From CAINVV01 sp037137375 (lineage in GTDB: Bacteria > Bacteroidota > Bacteroidia > Bacteroidales > Prolixibacteraceae): a stretch of DNA of 64,000 nt. The notes under the pieces were generated by a model, which saw only the letters and a program-made list of their open reading frames with translations, was not told the DNA's origin and made no database searches. Position numbers and translations under genes: made by a program. Positions 1 through 10,400 of this stretch are shown here, piece after piece (the stretch's first letter is position 1; every line of letters begins with the position of its first letter). Where the stretch lies: assembly GCA_037137375.1 (NCBI GenBank), contig JBAXKJ010000026.1:1-64000 (forward strand), in the 5' to 3' direction.

Positions 1-3000
1 TCGAGATTTTTCATGATCCAATCCACCACCTTGTCAAGAAAAATTTCATCCAGTGGGTTTTTTGTAATATCCTTAAATACAGTGATTTCGCCGGACTGAA
101 ACTTCTGTATGATTCTTTTCCTGGTTAACATCAGATTTCCAACCTGAAGTTTCAACAACTCCGGTTGAAATGGTTTTGGAATGTACAGATCCGCACCAAC
201 CTCCACGCCTTCCACGATATTTTCCAGCGCTGTTTTGGCAGTGAGCAGGATCACAGGAATATGGCACGTTTCCACGGCTGTTTTAATCCTTTGACAAAGT
301 TCGATGCCATTCATTTCAGGCATCATCACATCACTGATCACAATATCGGGCTGGTCGGATGAAATTTGAGCGAATGCTTCCACTCCATTGTTAGCCTCCA
401 GTACCCTGTAATTCCCTGAAAACAGCATGGCGATATATTCCCGAAGCTCCAGGTTATCTTCAACAATAAGAACTAAAGGCTTATCTTTCATCTCTATAGC
501 TGAATCCTTGACCAATTTTGGGAGATGATCTTCGGCATAGATTGTGGTATCTGTCTCAAGCATGAAAGGTTTCGCCATTCCGGAATCATCCACGATTTTG
601 GACTGGTCGAAATGATCTTTCCCCATAGGCAGCAAGACCCTGAAATTGGTGCTGATACCCGGATTACTCTGCACAGTAATATACCCTTTGTGCAACTCAA
701 CCAGACTCCTGGTCAGGGATAAGCCAACACCTGTCCCGCTTTTGCTGGTTTTGGTCTGGAAAAACCGGTCAAAAATGGAGTGAATATCTTCCGGATCGAT
801 CCCTGTGCCATTGTCCTCAACCGTAATGCTGACAAAATCACAGACCTTGGCCAGGGCATCACCGGGAACCGGTTCACTTACCTGTTCGATGTGTACAAGA
901 ATATTCCCGTGCTCGAAAGAATTTTTCAGCGCATTGGATATCAGGTTATTCATTATTTTTTCCACCTTCCGTGGATCGAACCAGACATTTTCGATCCTCT
1001 CAGGGGCGATTATTCCAAGCGATACCTCCTTTTTATCCGCCAAAGGCTTAAAGGCCAGAACAATATCGGTAATCAAGCCAATCAGATCTGAATTGGAAAC
1101 CTTCAAGTCGATGATTCCCAGATCAATTTTCCTGAAGGTCATCAGCTCGTCAACGAGATTCAGCAACCGCTTGCAGTTACGTTGAATCATCGTCACTTTC
1201 GACTTCATCTGATCTGAAATGGATGGCTCATGAAGGAGATCGTCTGTCGGTCCGATAATTAGGGAAAGTGGGGTTCTGAATTCATGGGATACGTCGGTGA
1301 AGAACCGCATCTTCATCTGGTACAGACTGTTCATTCTTTCCTTTTCCAACTGGTCAAATCTGATCTGATTCCTTTGTTTGGACTGAATGGAAGCATATCG
1401 GATAAAAATATAAAGCAATATATTGAATATCAACATATAAGCCAATATGGCATACCAGGCTTTCCACGGAGGTGGAAGGACCTTAATGCGAATGGTTGCG
1501 GCGTTCTCATTCCAAACACCCGAATTATTGGCCGACTTAACCTGAAAAACATAATCGCCGGAATTCAGATTCGTGTAAGTTGCAAACCTGTTTTTTGCGT
1601 CCGTACTGATCCAGTTTTCATCGAAACCATCCATTTTATAGGCATACTGATTCTTTTCCGGATTGGAAAAGTGCATAGCTGCAAATCCGAAAGTGAAAAC
1701 ATTGTTCCTGTAATTCAAGGTAATCTGATCGGTCTGGGAAATTGATTTCTCCAATACGACATCACCGTTGTATGGTTCATGGATGATGACAGGCTGGTTA
1801 AAAAGCCGCAGATCAGTGATAACCGTTTGTGGCAGATATGGATTATTATCTATCTCGTTGGGTTGGAAGGATACGAAACCTTCTGCACCACCGAAGTAAA
1901 GTTGATGACTGGTATTGCTGAAAAAGGAACCCTGGTTGAACCGGATATTGGGCAGGAAATTCTCGAAAGTCTCATTTTTGATATTGAACCGAACCAATCC
2001 TTTGATGGTACTCAACCACAAATTGCCATTTTCATCCCTCAACATTCCATTGATGGCGCTGTCGACCATTCCATTTTCCTCGAAATAGTTTTTAATTTCA
2101 AACTCGGGGTCATTGGCAGCACTTTCTTTTATAACCACCTTATTCAATGCAATTTCCGAACCAAACCATATGGTGTTTTCCGGATATTCCAGGATGGATA
2201 ACACGATTGACCCGACCACCTTTTTCCCATCCTTTGTCGTAGGAACTGCAAAGAACTTACCCGTTGACGGTACATAATAGTTGATGCCCTTGTTGTCGAA
2301 ACCAATCCAGATGCGACCAGCATGGTCCTCGAAAATGGAACGGATAAAATTTGAACCAATGCTGTTCTTTTCCTCCGGTTTATTCGTAAATACCACTTTT
2401 CTGCCTTCCTTGTTTTGCATGAAAAGTCCATGGTTGGTGCCAATCCAGAGATTATTTTTTGAGTCCGTCAAAAATGCAAAGACCGCGGTGCCCTCCAGTT
2501 CTTTTTTGTACCCGGGATTTCCGTCTTGCGGGTTGACCGAATAAGCCCCTCCCAATGTACCGATCCACATTCTTCCATTCCATTTTAGGATGGATCTGAT
2601 GGAATTTGTCGAGACTGGTGAATTAGGGAATTGGTATGAGTTAGTCTTGCCAGTTGCCGGATTGTATTTGTACAGACCCTTATCCGCGGTACCTACCCAT
2701 GTATCACCCGTTTCGGCGGTGTAAATACTCCTGACCGGGTCTTTGGCATTCTGGCCGATAAATGAATAAAATTTAAAGGGTAAAATGGCCAGATCCAGTT
2801 TGCTCAATCCCACTTCCGTTCCGCACCATAGTCCATCGGTTTTGTCGATGTAAACCCGGTACACCCGGTTGTTACAAAGGCTTAATTCGTTGGTAGGATT
2901 GTTCTTGAAAAATGAAATTTTCATGTCAGGAAGGCCGGGGTGCTGAATTTTGGCCAACCCGCGTCCTGTTCCTACCCAGATATCGCCACTCTTAGAGCTA

Positions 3001-3869
3001 CATAGATCATAAATTTCGAATTCACTGAACTTTTCAGCAGTGCCCGAATTATTGATTATTGGTTCGAAAGTCGTATAGCTGCCAGTCGCTGAATCGTATT
3101 TTAATTGCAGCAATCCTTCCCCACCCGTTCCAATCAAAATGTTTTTTCCCACTTCCAGGATGGACCATATCCGGTCGCCATAAGGACTGGCTTTCACCTC
3201 TATTTTAAAGAACTCGTATTTCCTGTCGATTACATTGAAACGAACTATTCCGTCGTTGGTGGCAATCCAGATATTGTCGCCGGAAGAACCTGCAATCTTG
3301 CTTATCTTCAGGTTCAACGGATATTCATCAAAACGGACGAAAGCCTTCTTTGTCGCATCGAACAGGACTAATCCCTTGCCAGTCCCGATCCACAAATTAC
3401 CATGATGGTCGCAGAATAAAGTTTTAACACCATTATCGACTATTGAGGAGGGATTTTGAGGGTCGTTGCGATAATGTGTAAACTTCTCACTTATCCGGTT
3501 GTAGACATTGAGCCCATCGGTGGTAGCAAACCAGATGTTCTGAAGCGAATCCTCGCAAATATCTGAGGTCCAGACTCCCGACCTTCGATCTGTTGGCAAG
3601 GAAATATCAAATTTTTTAAAGCTGTATCCATCGTACCTGCAAATACCGTTCATGGTGCCAATCCACAGAAATCCAATTTTATCCTGAAATATGGAGCGGA
3701 TCCGGTTGTCGGGCATATTGTCCTTGCTACCGTACCTGTCAAAAAGCAGATCAGGAATAATCGCAGGCTCATTCCTGGTTAAGGAACCGGAGATAACCTG
3801 TCCACTCAATCTGGAAGAAATAAGTGATGACAATAGAATCCCGAAAACTAACCAACATGATTTTACCAT
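1..3869 (-). CDS. Hybrid two-component system sensor/regulator (HTCS), C-terminus beyond window
   Basis: Single-protein glycan sensor and transcription regulator of the PUL type. At least 1,289 codons are present and the frame runs off the left edge. Order seen: signal peptide (1-24); periplasmic beta-propeller repeats of the Reg_prop type, for example FLWIGTMNGICRYDG near residue 75; a Y_Y_Y-like domain about 735-800; one membrane helix about 803-826; HisKA with DVSHEFRTPLSL (His862); an HATPase domain about 970-1090; and a receiver beginning LVLIVEDN with phospho-acceptor Asp1180 in ISDVMMP. The visible end is the linker where an AraC-type helix-turn-helix normally begins. Family knowledge: such proteins bind an oligosaccharide in the periplasm and activate neighbouring susC operons. 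It is the last gene of the minus-strand PUL. I started at ATG 3869 because a good signal peptide follows. Very likely correct. Confidence 0.93.
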   Translation of the reverse strand, partial: MVKSCWLVFGILLSSLISSRLSGQVISGSLTRNEPAIIPDLLFDRYGSKDNMPDNRIRSIFQDKIGFLWIGTMNGICRYDGYSFKKFDISLPTDRRSGVWTSDICEDSLQNIWFATTDGLNVYNRISEKFTHYRNDPQNPSSIVDNGVKTLFCDHHGNLWIGTGKGLVLFDATKKAFVRFDEYPLNLKISKIAGSSGDNIWIATNDGIVRFNVIDRKYEFFKIEVKASPYGDRIWSILEVGKNILIGTGGEGLLQLKYDSATGSYTTFEPIINNSGTAEKFSEFEIYDLCSSKSGDIWVGTGRGLAKIQHPGLPDMKISFFKNNPTNELSLCNNRVYRVYIDKTDGLWCGTEVGLSKLDLAILPFKFYSFIGQNAKDPVRSIYTAETGDTWVGTADKGLYKYNPATGKTNSYQFPNSPVSTNSIRSILKWNGRMWIGTLGGAYSVNPQDGNPGYKKELEGTAVFAFLTDSKNNLWIGTNHGLFMQNKEGRKVVFTNKPEEKNSIGSNFIRSIFEDHAGRIWIGFDNKGINYYVPSTGKFFAVPTTKDGKKVVGSIVLSILEYPENTIWFGSEIALNKVVIKESAANDPEFEIKNYFEENGMVDSAINGMLRDENGNLWLSTIKGLVRFNIKNETFENFLPNIRFNQGSFFSNTSHQLYFGGAEGFVSFQPNEIDNNPYLPQTVITDLRLFNQPVIIHEPYNGDVVLEKSISQTDQITLNYRNNVFTFGFAAMHFSNPEKNQYAYKMDGFDENWISTDAKNRFATYTNLNSGDYVFQVKSANNSGVWNENAATIRIKVLPPPWKAWYAILAYMLIFNILLYIFIRYASIQSKQRNQIRFDQLEKERMNSLYQMKMRFFTDVSHEFRTPLSLIIGPTDDLLHEPSISDQMKSKVTMIQRNCKRLLNLVDELMTFRKIDLGIIDLKVSNSDLIGLITDIVLAFKPLADKKEVSLGIIAPERIENVWFDPRKVEKIMNNLISNALKNSFEHGNILVHIEQVSEPVPGDALAKVCDFVSITVEDNGTGIDPEDIHSIFDRFFQTKTSKSGTGVGLSLTRSLVELHKGYITVQSNPGISTNFRVLLPMGKDHFDQSKIVDDSGMAKPFMLETDTTIYAEDHLPKLVKDSAIEMKDKPLVLIVEDNLELREYIAMLFSGNYRVLEANNGVEAFAQISSDQPDIVISDVMMPEMNGIELCQRIKTAVETCHIPVILLTAKTALENIVEGVEVGADLYIPKPFQPELLKLQVGNLMLTRKRIIQKFQSGEITVFKDITKNPLDEIFLDKVVDWIMKNL

Positions 3870-4020
3870 GGGAATATCAGCTTCTTTTCAGACTGAATCA
3901 CAGTCATTGGCATTTTTCATAAAAATAGATACAGCAGAAAAGTAATCAATAAAATTAAAAAAACATAAGATAATATCAGTATAATCCTCGGTTTATGTCG
4001 ATTAGTCAAACTATACGTGT

Positions 4021-5091
4021 TCATGGGCGAGTCTTTGAGGGATGATTCATCTTTTCATCCAATAGCCAGAGCAGAGGAGCCTGTCCGTGAAAGTCCCCAA
4101 TCACTCTTGGACGTTCCAGGTAAAATTCACGGTCGGGCATCTTGTTCGTTCCCACGCAAACTTCCCGGATCTCCCCGGCAGGGTTCACATGGGCCTTTAT
4201 TGCCGCCAGCGCCTTATCGGCTGCAATTTTGTATTTCTTTCCTTTTAATATCCCAAGATCCACTCCCCTGGTCATGGAAAAGGCAAACATGGCGGTGCCG
4301 GACGATTCGGCCCAACTGTATGGATAGTCTATGAGTTGCCTCCACATCCCATTGTCGCTCTGATATTTAACCAGTGCATCCATCATATTCATATATCCAC
4401 TCAGGATCAATTTGTAATTTGGATCGGTGGAAGGCAAGTCAGTCAATAACTCTCCCAGGATGGCGGCTACCCAGCCGTTACCACGACACCAATAAAACGG
4501 GGCATTGGGGCCATGGAGAAACAGACCATTGGGTTGCTGGAGTTTTGGAAGATAAGCTGCAATCATCCTGGATGCCCTGTCAAGGTATTTTTGATCCTTG
4601 GTAACCCTGAAGGCTGTAAGTTGCAATATACCAATCATATACATGTCATCCGCCCACCATCTTGCTTGTTTGGTTATGCCCTGTGAATCTACCTCCGCAT
4701 ACTGACTATCAGCATATTTCAGACCCAATTTCCTGTATTCATCCTTTCCGGTAAGCTGCCAGATGGCGAGTGGTAATACACCCTGAACATTGTGATCAAC
4801 ATGCGAACGCTCAGAAATAAGCTTGCTGTTCTGTTGTGTCAGTTCTCTGTAGCGGGTTAGAATTGAATCCTGCAATGCCTTATCCTTCAAGATATCTGCC
4901 GTTTTTAAGGAGGCGACGGCGGCAAAAACTTCGGCATAATGAAGGCCCTTATTCCCCTCATAAAGAAAGTAACTGGTACGATGCAGAATATTTCCAGCAA
5001 CTTTTCGGGCGAAAGAGTCTTGCCCGGTGGCCCGTATCGTAAGAAGTATGCAGGAACAGAAGCAGATGAGCAGTATGATTTTCCTCTTCAT
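4021..5091 (-). CDS. GH105 unsaturated rhamnogalacturonyl/glucuronyl hydrolase
   Basis: Secreted 356-residue (alpha/alpha)6-barrel enzyme of family GH105 (YteR/YesR type), which hydrates and removes the 4,5-unsaturated uronic acid left at the non-reducing end by a polysaccharide lyase. Seen: signal peptide ending near ATGQ (residue 24); WWADDMYM at 145-152, containing the family's conserved acidic residue (Asp148/149); YWCRGNGWV at 200-208; a WAESSGTAMFAFSM helix; and the C-terminal GDFHGQAPLLW. Length matches the family. It is the last enzyme before the HTCS and downstream of two lyase-like proteins, which would supply its substrate. A second, distant GH105 lies at 45283. It could act on unsaturated galacturonyl-rhamnose or on unsaturated glucuronyl products; the sequence alone does not decide. 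Confidence 0.9.
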   Translation of the reverse strand: MKRKIILLICFCSCILLTIRATGQDSFARKVAGNILHRTSYFLYEGNKGLHYAEVFAAVASLKTADILKDKALQDSILTRYRELTQQNSKLISERSHVDHNVQGVLPLAIWQLTGKDEYRKLGLKYADSQYAEVDSQGITKQARWWADDMYMIGILQLTAFRVTKDQKYLDRASRMIAAYLPKLQQPNGLFLHGPNAPFYWCRGNGWVAAILGELLTDLPSTDPNYKLILSGYMNMMDALVKYQSDNGMWRQLIDYPYSWAESSGTAMFAFSMTRGVDLGILKGKKYKIAADKALAAIKAHVNPAGEIREVCVGTNKMPDREFYLERPRVIGDFHGQAPLLWLLDEKMNHPSKTRP

Positions 5092-5123
5092 ATCTTTGGT
5101 TTGAGTGGGTTTTTAGTTCTTTT

Positions 5124-5131
5124 CAAATTTA
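5124..5131 (-). promoter_or_regulatory. Candidate -7 box (TAAATTTG)
   Basis: On the minus strand this octamer matches the Bacteroidota housekeeping -7 consensus TAnnTTTG, 33 nt before the GH105 start codon at 5091. No convincing -33 TTTG lies at the usual spacing, so this is a weak internal promoter candidate only. Confidence 0.3.
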
Positions 5132-5190
5132 TTGTAGATTTATCAATTGAATAGGATGGAAATGTGCAATATACATGACTGAATGTTGCA

Positions 5191-7491
5191 TTATTTCTTT
5201 TTGAAGTTTATAATCCTTTTTTCCAGGGGTTTTAGCAGCAATTTTTTGTAATTTATCATGGCGTTTTCGTTGGTGCCTGACACTATTTGACTACTGTTTT
5301 CTTCCTGTATCGAAACCATTGCTTCAACACTGGCAGGATTTTCCAATTGAAGTGTCAGGACCCTTTTATTATCCGAAATCACCTTAACTTCCAAATTGTC
5401 AAATACGACAAAATAACCCTTGTCGGGTTGAACATATAATCCCGGAATTTCCACCGCAGTCAGCATCAGCGAAGTTTCCGCCCAGGTACTGATAGGGAGG
5501 ATGTATCCGATGGATTCGGGACCTTCCCAGTCGGTCATGTTCACCCTTTCGCTGACGTAACCGAAGGGTGCATTCCCGAATGGTTTCAGCGGGTGAGAGA
5601 GATATTGGGGCATGTTGTGCGCGATATCCTTTAATAGTTCGATGTAAAATTTGTCGCCGGTGTACCTGTAAAGTTTAAGCAAGCCGATGCCGGATGCGGT
5701 ACAGATTCCGGGAGCCGAGTGTTTATTTTGAATATTGGCATAGACTCCGCCTGCTGTATGAATTTTGGCCTGATAGAAAGCCGCAGTTGCAGGATATAGA
5801 TAATTGTAGGAAACGACCCATGTCGCAAATTGTTTGGCGGCATCTTCGGCTGACTTCAGCCAATTGTTTTCGTTTGTCGCTTCAAATAACGCCAGGTAAG
5901 ATTCAACCAGGGCATAAGACGATTCCGAATCGAAGTTTTGCAGCGCATCACCCGGACCACCGCAGGAAATCCCCTTTTTGGTGAAATTTTCGTTGTAGTA
6001 AGCGCCAATTTCTTTCGCTGTTTCGAGGTATTCGGGTCTTCCATAATATTTCGAAGCCAATGTCAGGGCAGCAGGAACGATGGCTCCGCCGGAAGATCCG
6101 CCCACGATAATTTCGCCGGATTGAGAATCGACAAACTGCCCTAACTGGTGGTTTTTGTTCCAAAGCTTGACAAATGCATCGCAAACCCTGCGGTTGCCTT
6201 CTTTCCATTCTGATTTCACCGGGATTTTCAGTTTTTCCATCAGCATAAATTGCTTGAGGATGTACCAGACGGCATCGCCACTTTTTCGGATCAGGTGCCA
6301 GTTTTTGGTGTGCTGGTTGCGGATATCCCCACCGATCCATTCGGTACCTTTTTGACCGGCATCCCAATAAAATCCCGAAGGACTTATGCCATTGGGAAAG
6401 AGCCAGTCGAAATTCCTCAGCACATTCTCCCTGGTTTTTTGATCCCCTGCAAAAAGTAGTGGATAGGTGGAAATCATGCCTCCCGTCCATCCAATTTGCC
6501 AATCCTGCAAGTAGTTCTCCCTCATCCCGACAGAATAGTATCCAAATTGCGGAACGAAATTCTTCTCATTGAACTTCTTTTCCAGTGTTTTCATGCATTC
6601 GGAATAAGGAAGGGAGTTGACCAATTGATGATCCGTGACCACCTCTTTTCTGATCTCAGCGAACTTGTCGAAGATCGATTGTGTTTCAGGGGCTTCAAAT
6701 GCGTAGAGTCGAAAAGTGAGGGTTACTTCATCCCCTTCTTTGAAATCGTTTGGGACATCCCAGCTCGGAAACCTGGCGTCACACATTTTGTATAAATATT
6801 GCTCCCGTACAACGGGTGAGTTGATAGAAATCGTTGCCTTTGAGCGGTCTCGATTTTCGGCGATATCCATGCCGTAATCACCCAAATTATTGCCTTGAGG
6901 GCAGAGCATCCAGATGCCTTTTTTGGTAGCCTCACTGATAAATCCTATCGAAGGGGTACTCATGCTTCCGCTTCGTTCCTGGATCCTGGAGACGCCACCA
7001 CTCTCACTAAGTTTAGGTACATCATTTATTATAATCGGCTTATCAGGTCCTATATCCTTGATATCATGAAGCTTAGGAGAATATCGCAGTCTGCGCCACT
7101 GGTAGCGATTTCCGCTGTATACAGCAGACGGGAAGAGCACGTAATTCTTTTCGCTCCAGTTGCTGAAATCAAGATCGATGGAGACACTCGCCGCCTTCAG
7201 GTTTCCTCCGGTGCACTTGAATCTGACGGAGAAGTTTGCACTGTTCCCGTTGATAAAAAACATGTCCGAAGTTATTTCCCAGGTTGATTGCTGAAACTCC
7301 CGGGTTTGTTTTCCTTTGTCCAGGCTGAACTTTTCCTGGTTGATGAGCAAGTTATATTGCTCTTTGTTGTACTGGTTGATCCGGGCGGACAATTTTCCGT
7401 TATTGGCGGTTAACCATTCATTGACAGAGGACTGACCCGATACATTCAGGTTCAGGAGGATCATCAGAAATACCAATATCTTTCTCATCAT
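5191..7491 (-). CDS. Secreted (alpha/alpha)-barrel carbohydrate-active protein, family unassigned
   Basis: I do not recognise the family with certainty. The protein has 766 residues and a signal peptide (cleavage near VSGQ, residue 20). An N-terminal beta-rich region of roughly 25-265 resembles a beta-sandwich. A helical region of about 290-700 follows, with regularly spaced W/G-rich segments (WQIGWTGGMIS at 331-341, FYWDAGQKGTEWIGGDI, CGGPGDALQNFDSESSY) that look like a six-hairpin glycosidase or lyase barrel. Several Asp/Glu/Trp residues in these segments are plausible active-site positions. It lies 6 bp after the stop of the large heparinase-like gene and upstream of GH105, so it is probably co-transcribed. 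Its place suggests a glycoside hydrolase or lyase acting on the same glycan, possibly a uronidase. That role is inferred from context alone. Confidence 0.6.
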   Translation of the reverse strand: MMRKILVFLMILLNLNVSGQSSVNEWLTANNGKLSARINQYNKEQYNLLINQEKFSLDKGKQTREFQQSTWEITSDMFFINGNSANFSVRFKCTGGNLKAASVSIDLDFSNWSEKNYVLFPSAVYSGNRYQWRRLRYSPKLHDIKDIGPDKPIIINDVPKLSESGGVSRIQERSGSMSTPSIGFISEATKKGIWMLCPQGNNLGDYGMDIAENRDRSKATISINSPVVREQYLYKMCDARFPSWDVPNDFKEGDEVTLTFRLYAFEAPETQSIFDKFAEIRKEVVTDHQLVNSLPYSECMKTLEKKFNEKNFVPQFGYYSVGMRENYLQDWQIGWTGGMISTYPLLFAGDQKTRENVLRNFDWLFPNGISPSGFYWDAGQKGTEWIGGDIRNQHTKNWHLIRKSGDAVWYILKQFMLMEKLKIPVKSEWKEGNRRVCDAFVKLWNKNHQLGQFVDSQSGEIIVGGSSGGAIVPAALTLASKYYGRPEYLETAKEIGAYYNENFTKKGISCGGPGDALQNFDSESSYALVESYLALFEATNENNWLKSAEDAAKQFATWVVSYNYLYPATAAFYQAKIHTAGGVYANIQNKHSAPGICTASGIGLLKLYRYTGDKFYIELLKDIAHNMPQYLSHPLKPFGNAPFGYVSERVNMTDWEGPESIGYILPISTWAETSLMLTAVEIPGLYVQPDKGYFVVFDNLEVKVISDNKRVLTLQLENPASVEAMVSIQEENSSQIVSGTNENAMINYKKLLLKPLEKRIINFKKK

Positions 7492-7497
7492 ATTTGT

Positions 7498-10400
7498 TTA
7501 TTTCTTAGCTGATTCATGCATTAATTTCACTTCCTGATCCTGCAATGGCCGGTTGAAAAGCTGCAACCGTGCAATTGCGACCTGATGGTTCATGAAGAAG
7601 TCCATGGCATCCGTTGAAATATTCTTTGTTCCCGGTCCTGTGGCAACTTTTTCTCCGTTAAGATAAATGGTCATTTGCTTTTCATCGGCCGAAATGACCA
7701 AGAACTGCCAGGTGCCGGGGTCTACTTTTCCGCCGGTCAGATGTCCCGGATTAGCCATTATCCTACTGTTTTCCAAGCTGCAGGAAATTGTTTTATATCC
7801 CTTACCGAAGGCATTGTATCCATCTTTTCCGAATATCATTCCGGATTTTTCATCTGATTTGAACCACAGGGCGATACTCAATGCATTGTCGCATAAGTTG
7901 AGATGGTAGAGTTTTAACGCGGGTTTCATCCCCCCTCGGGAGACATTGACATCCACGGCTGCCTGGAGTTTTGACTGTGCCGAACCGGCTTCGATGGCTT
8001 TACCGTAAGGACTCGTTACGACTTTCCCGGTAGGGTTCACCCATAGTTGAAAATTCGCTTTTACAGGGAAATAGGGCGTTTTGCCATCCCAGTTATCGAA
8101 GGTGATGTTGCCGAGTGAGCCTGCGTTAAGGTCGGATTTATTTGCTGCAGGTGATTCGGTGATTTTTTTGCGGCAGATATTATTCCCGTTGAGCTGGATG
8201 GTTTGTCCGCCGGGAAGCGTCACTTTACAGGTCGTTTCACTCGGTCCGAACCGGAAAGAAATTGGGTACCAGCCTTCTTTCAGTCCAATTTCCCCGGATG
8301 GGTTACGACCGTACACCCCATGCTGAACGATTAATTCGTTGCCAATCCTGACCTGATTCTGGCAAGTTGCTTGTCTTACGCCCAGTCCTTCACTCTCGCC
8401 CGAACGCCTCGTTGTCTCAAATTTATAAATCCCGGTTACAGGGACATGAAAATAGCCCGAATAATTGCAAACCCTGTTCCGGCTATCTGACGACTCCATT
8501 TGGATCACCTTTTCAGTGCGGTAGGGTGTCAATCCGTCAATATCGAGAAAATCAACGTCCCTACGTTTGCCCGTCCTGTCAAAACATTGGAGATCAAAAC
8601 CATTTTCCAGTTGCGGAACGGTGGTCAATGCCTCTATCCATTGAATGCCTGGTTGAGGGACAATCTTCAAATTCTTATCGGCAACATATCGAAGATCATC
8701 CTCGCCAATTTTGAAATATTCGCTGCCATTGATTGCATATTTTACCTCAAACGGCATGGGATCCAGGCTGTTGATATTCCAAAACAATGGATCGCAGACT
8801 ACCAGATCAATGGGATGCCAGCCCTTGTTCAAAACAATCTCTCCGTATCGCCGGGCCTGTTGCTGGTGGAAAATGCCAGTTTGCTCAATAACACTCTGAT
8901 TTTCAATATCCAGGGTAACCGGTCCGCACGAGTTGACCTCAAATTTGTAGACCCCTTTCTCTTTGGCTAAAAAGAAACCCGAATACCTGTAGAAACCCTT
9001 GCATTGCTCTTCCAGGGGCTGTTTTGGGGTTACCTGAGGGAGCCTAAAATTATTTACAACGGTCACGAGGGTGGCAGTTTCCTTGGTCAGATCGGGCATC
9101 ATCACGCGGGAAGCCTCAAAAAAGCCTTTGTCATTGAAAAGTTTGGTATTCTTCTCATAAACACGGGCAATAATTCCGGGTTTGCTGCCTATCGCTGCTT
9201 CCATCCAGCCTGGAGCCGGATTTTTCAGGACAAGCTGAGCGGTAGTGACGGCGCTCTTTTGTTTCCCAAAGGGCCATTCAGGATGAAAAACGATGGCTTT
9301 AAGTATGCAGCTGTTTTTGATAGTAAGCTGATGGTCATATAACGTCGAATTCACATCCGGCTCTGTGCCGTCGAGTGTATATCGAAGCTGTGCCGGGGCA
9401 TTAACCATTTCTAACTGAACCTGTTCGCTTCCATCGATCAGGAAAGAAGGAATTTTGTTCTCTTCGCGGGTGTATCGCAGGTCATTGCTGTCAAAACGAT
9501 CGTTTCTGATGAGAATTACCGGTTTGGCGGGTTTGGCATCGCTGCTGAGTACATTTCGTCCTCCGCGGTTCATGGACAAAACTGTTCGGCCTCCATCAGT
9601 TTTCCCAAAATGATAAATATCCGTTTTGTCTTTGATCTGAACTGTCAACTCGGTTCTGTCGCTGTTCCAGGTCGTTTTGGGGATGGGCTCTCCAAATCGA
9701 TAAGGATAAATCAGTACCCTGAATTCGGGGGAAACAGATTTTGCGGGAATTGCAACCTGGTTATAACCCTGGTATTTTTCAAATCGGGGAACGGGAAAAC
9801 CATAATCGGAATTACGCCAGAGCACACGGATCAGGCACAGTGGTTCACCTATTTTTGGCTTCAATTTCCAGGTCAACGGATCTCTTTCCATGCCGGTTCT
9901 TCCAAGAATTATTTCGTCCATTCTTATTTCTGAAGGCTCTGTATTCTGATATTGAATCTCAGGAGTGAATGCTTCCACCAGTTCAACGTCAAGTGGAACC
10001 GAAATATTCCAGTCGAACATATGAGGCAACTCATCCTTTTTTGCATCATCGATAACAAGGACATATGGATTTGCGCCTCTTGCCAACTGGACGGTACGGT
10101 AGAACTGTTGCATGGGGTTCCACAGGCGATAACCTTCGACCAGCCTGGTTTCTCCGCTCCACGGACCGTAATCGGTATGGGCAAATCCATCTGTGAATTT
10201 TATCGTACCTGGATGAAAGGCTACCTGAATATCCCTGCTCAGATCGTAGTTTCCTTCTGCAAATGGGGCAGTATAAGGAATTTTGGCAGAAGGAAAATTC
10301 AGCGGATGAACCTGCATGCTTTTATAGTAAGAGTATCCGTCTTTCCCATCTCCCACTGCGATCAGGCCTTCTTTTGATTCCTGAACTCCCAGCCAGGTGC

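Noticed and set aside
1..3869. Frameshifted or broken sensor gene
   Set aside because: The minus-strand frame is continuous from ATG 3869 to the window edge, with all sensor, kinase and receiver motifs in frame.
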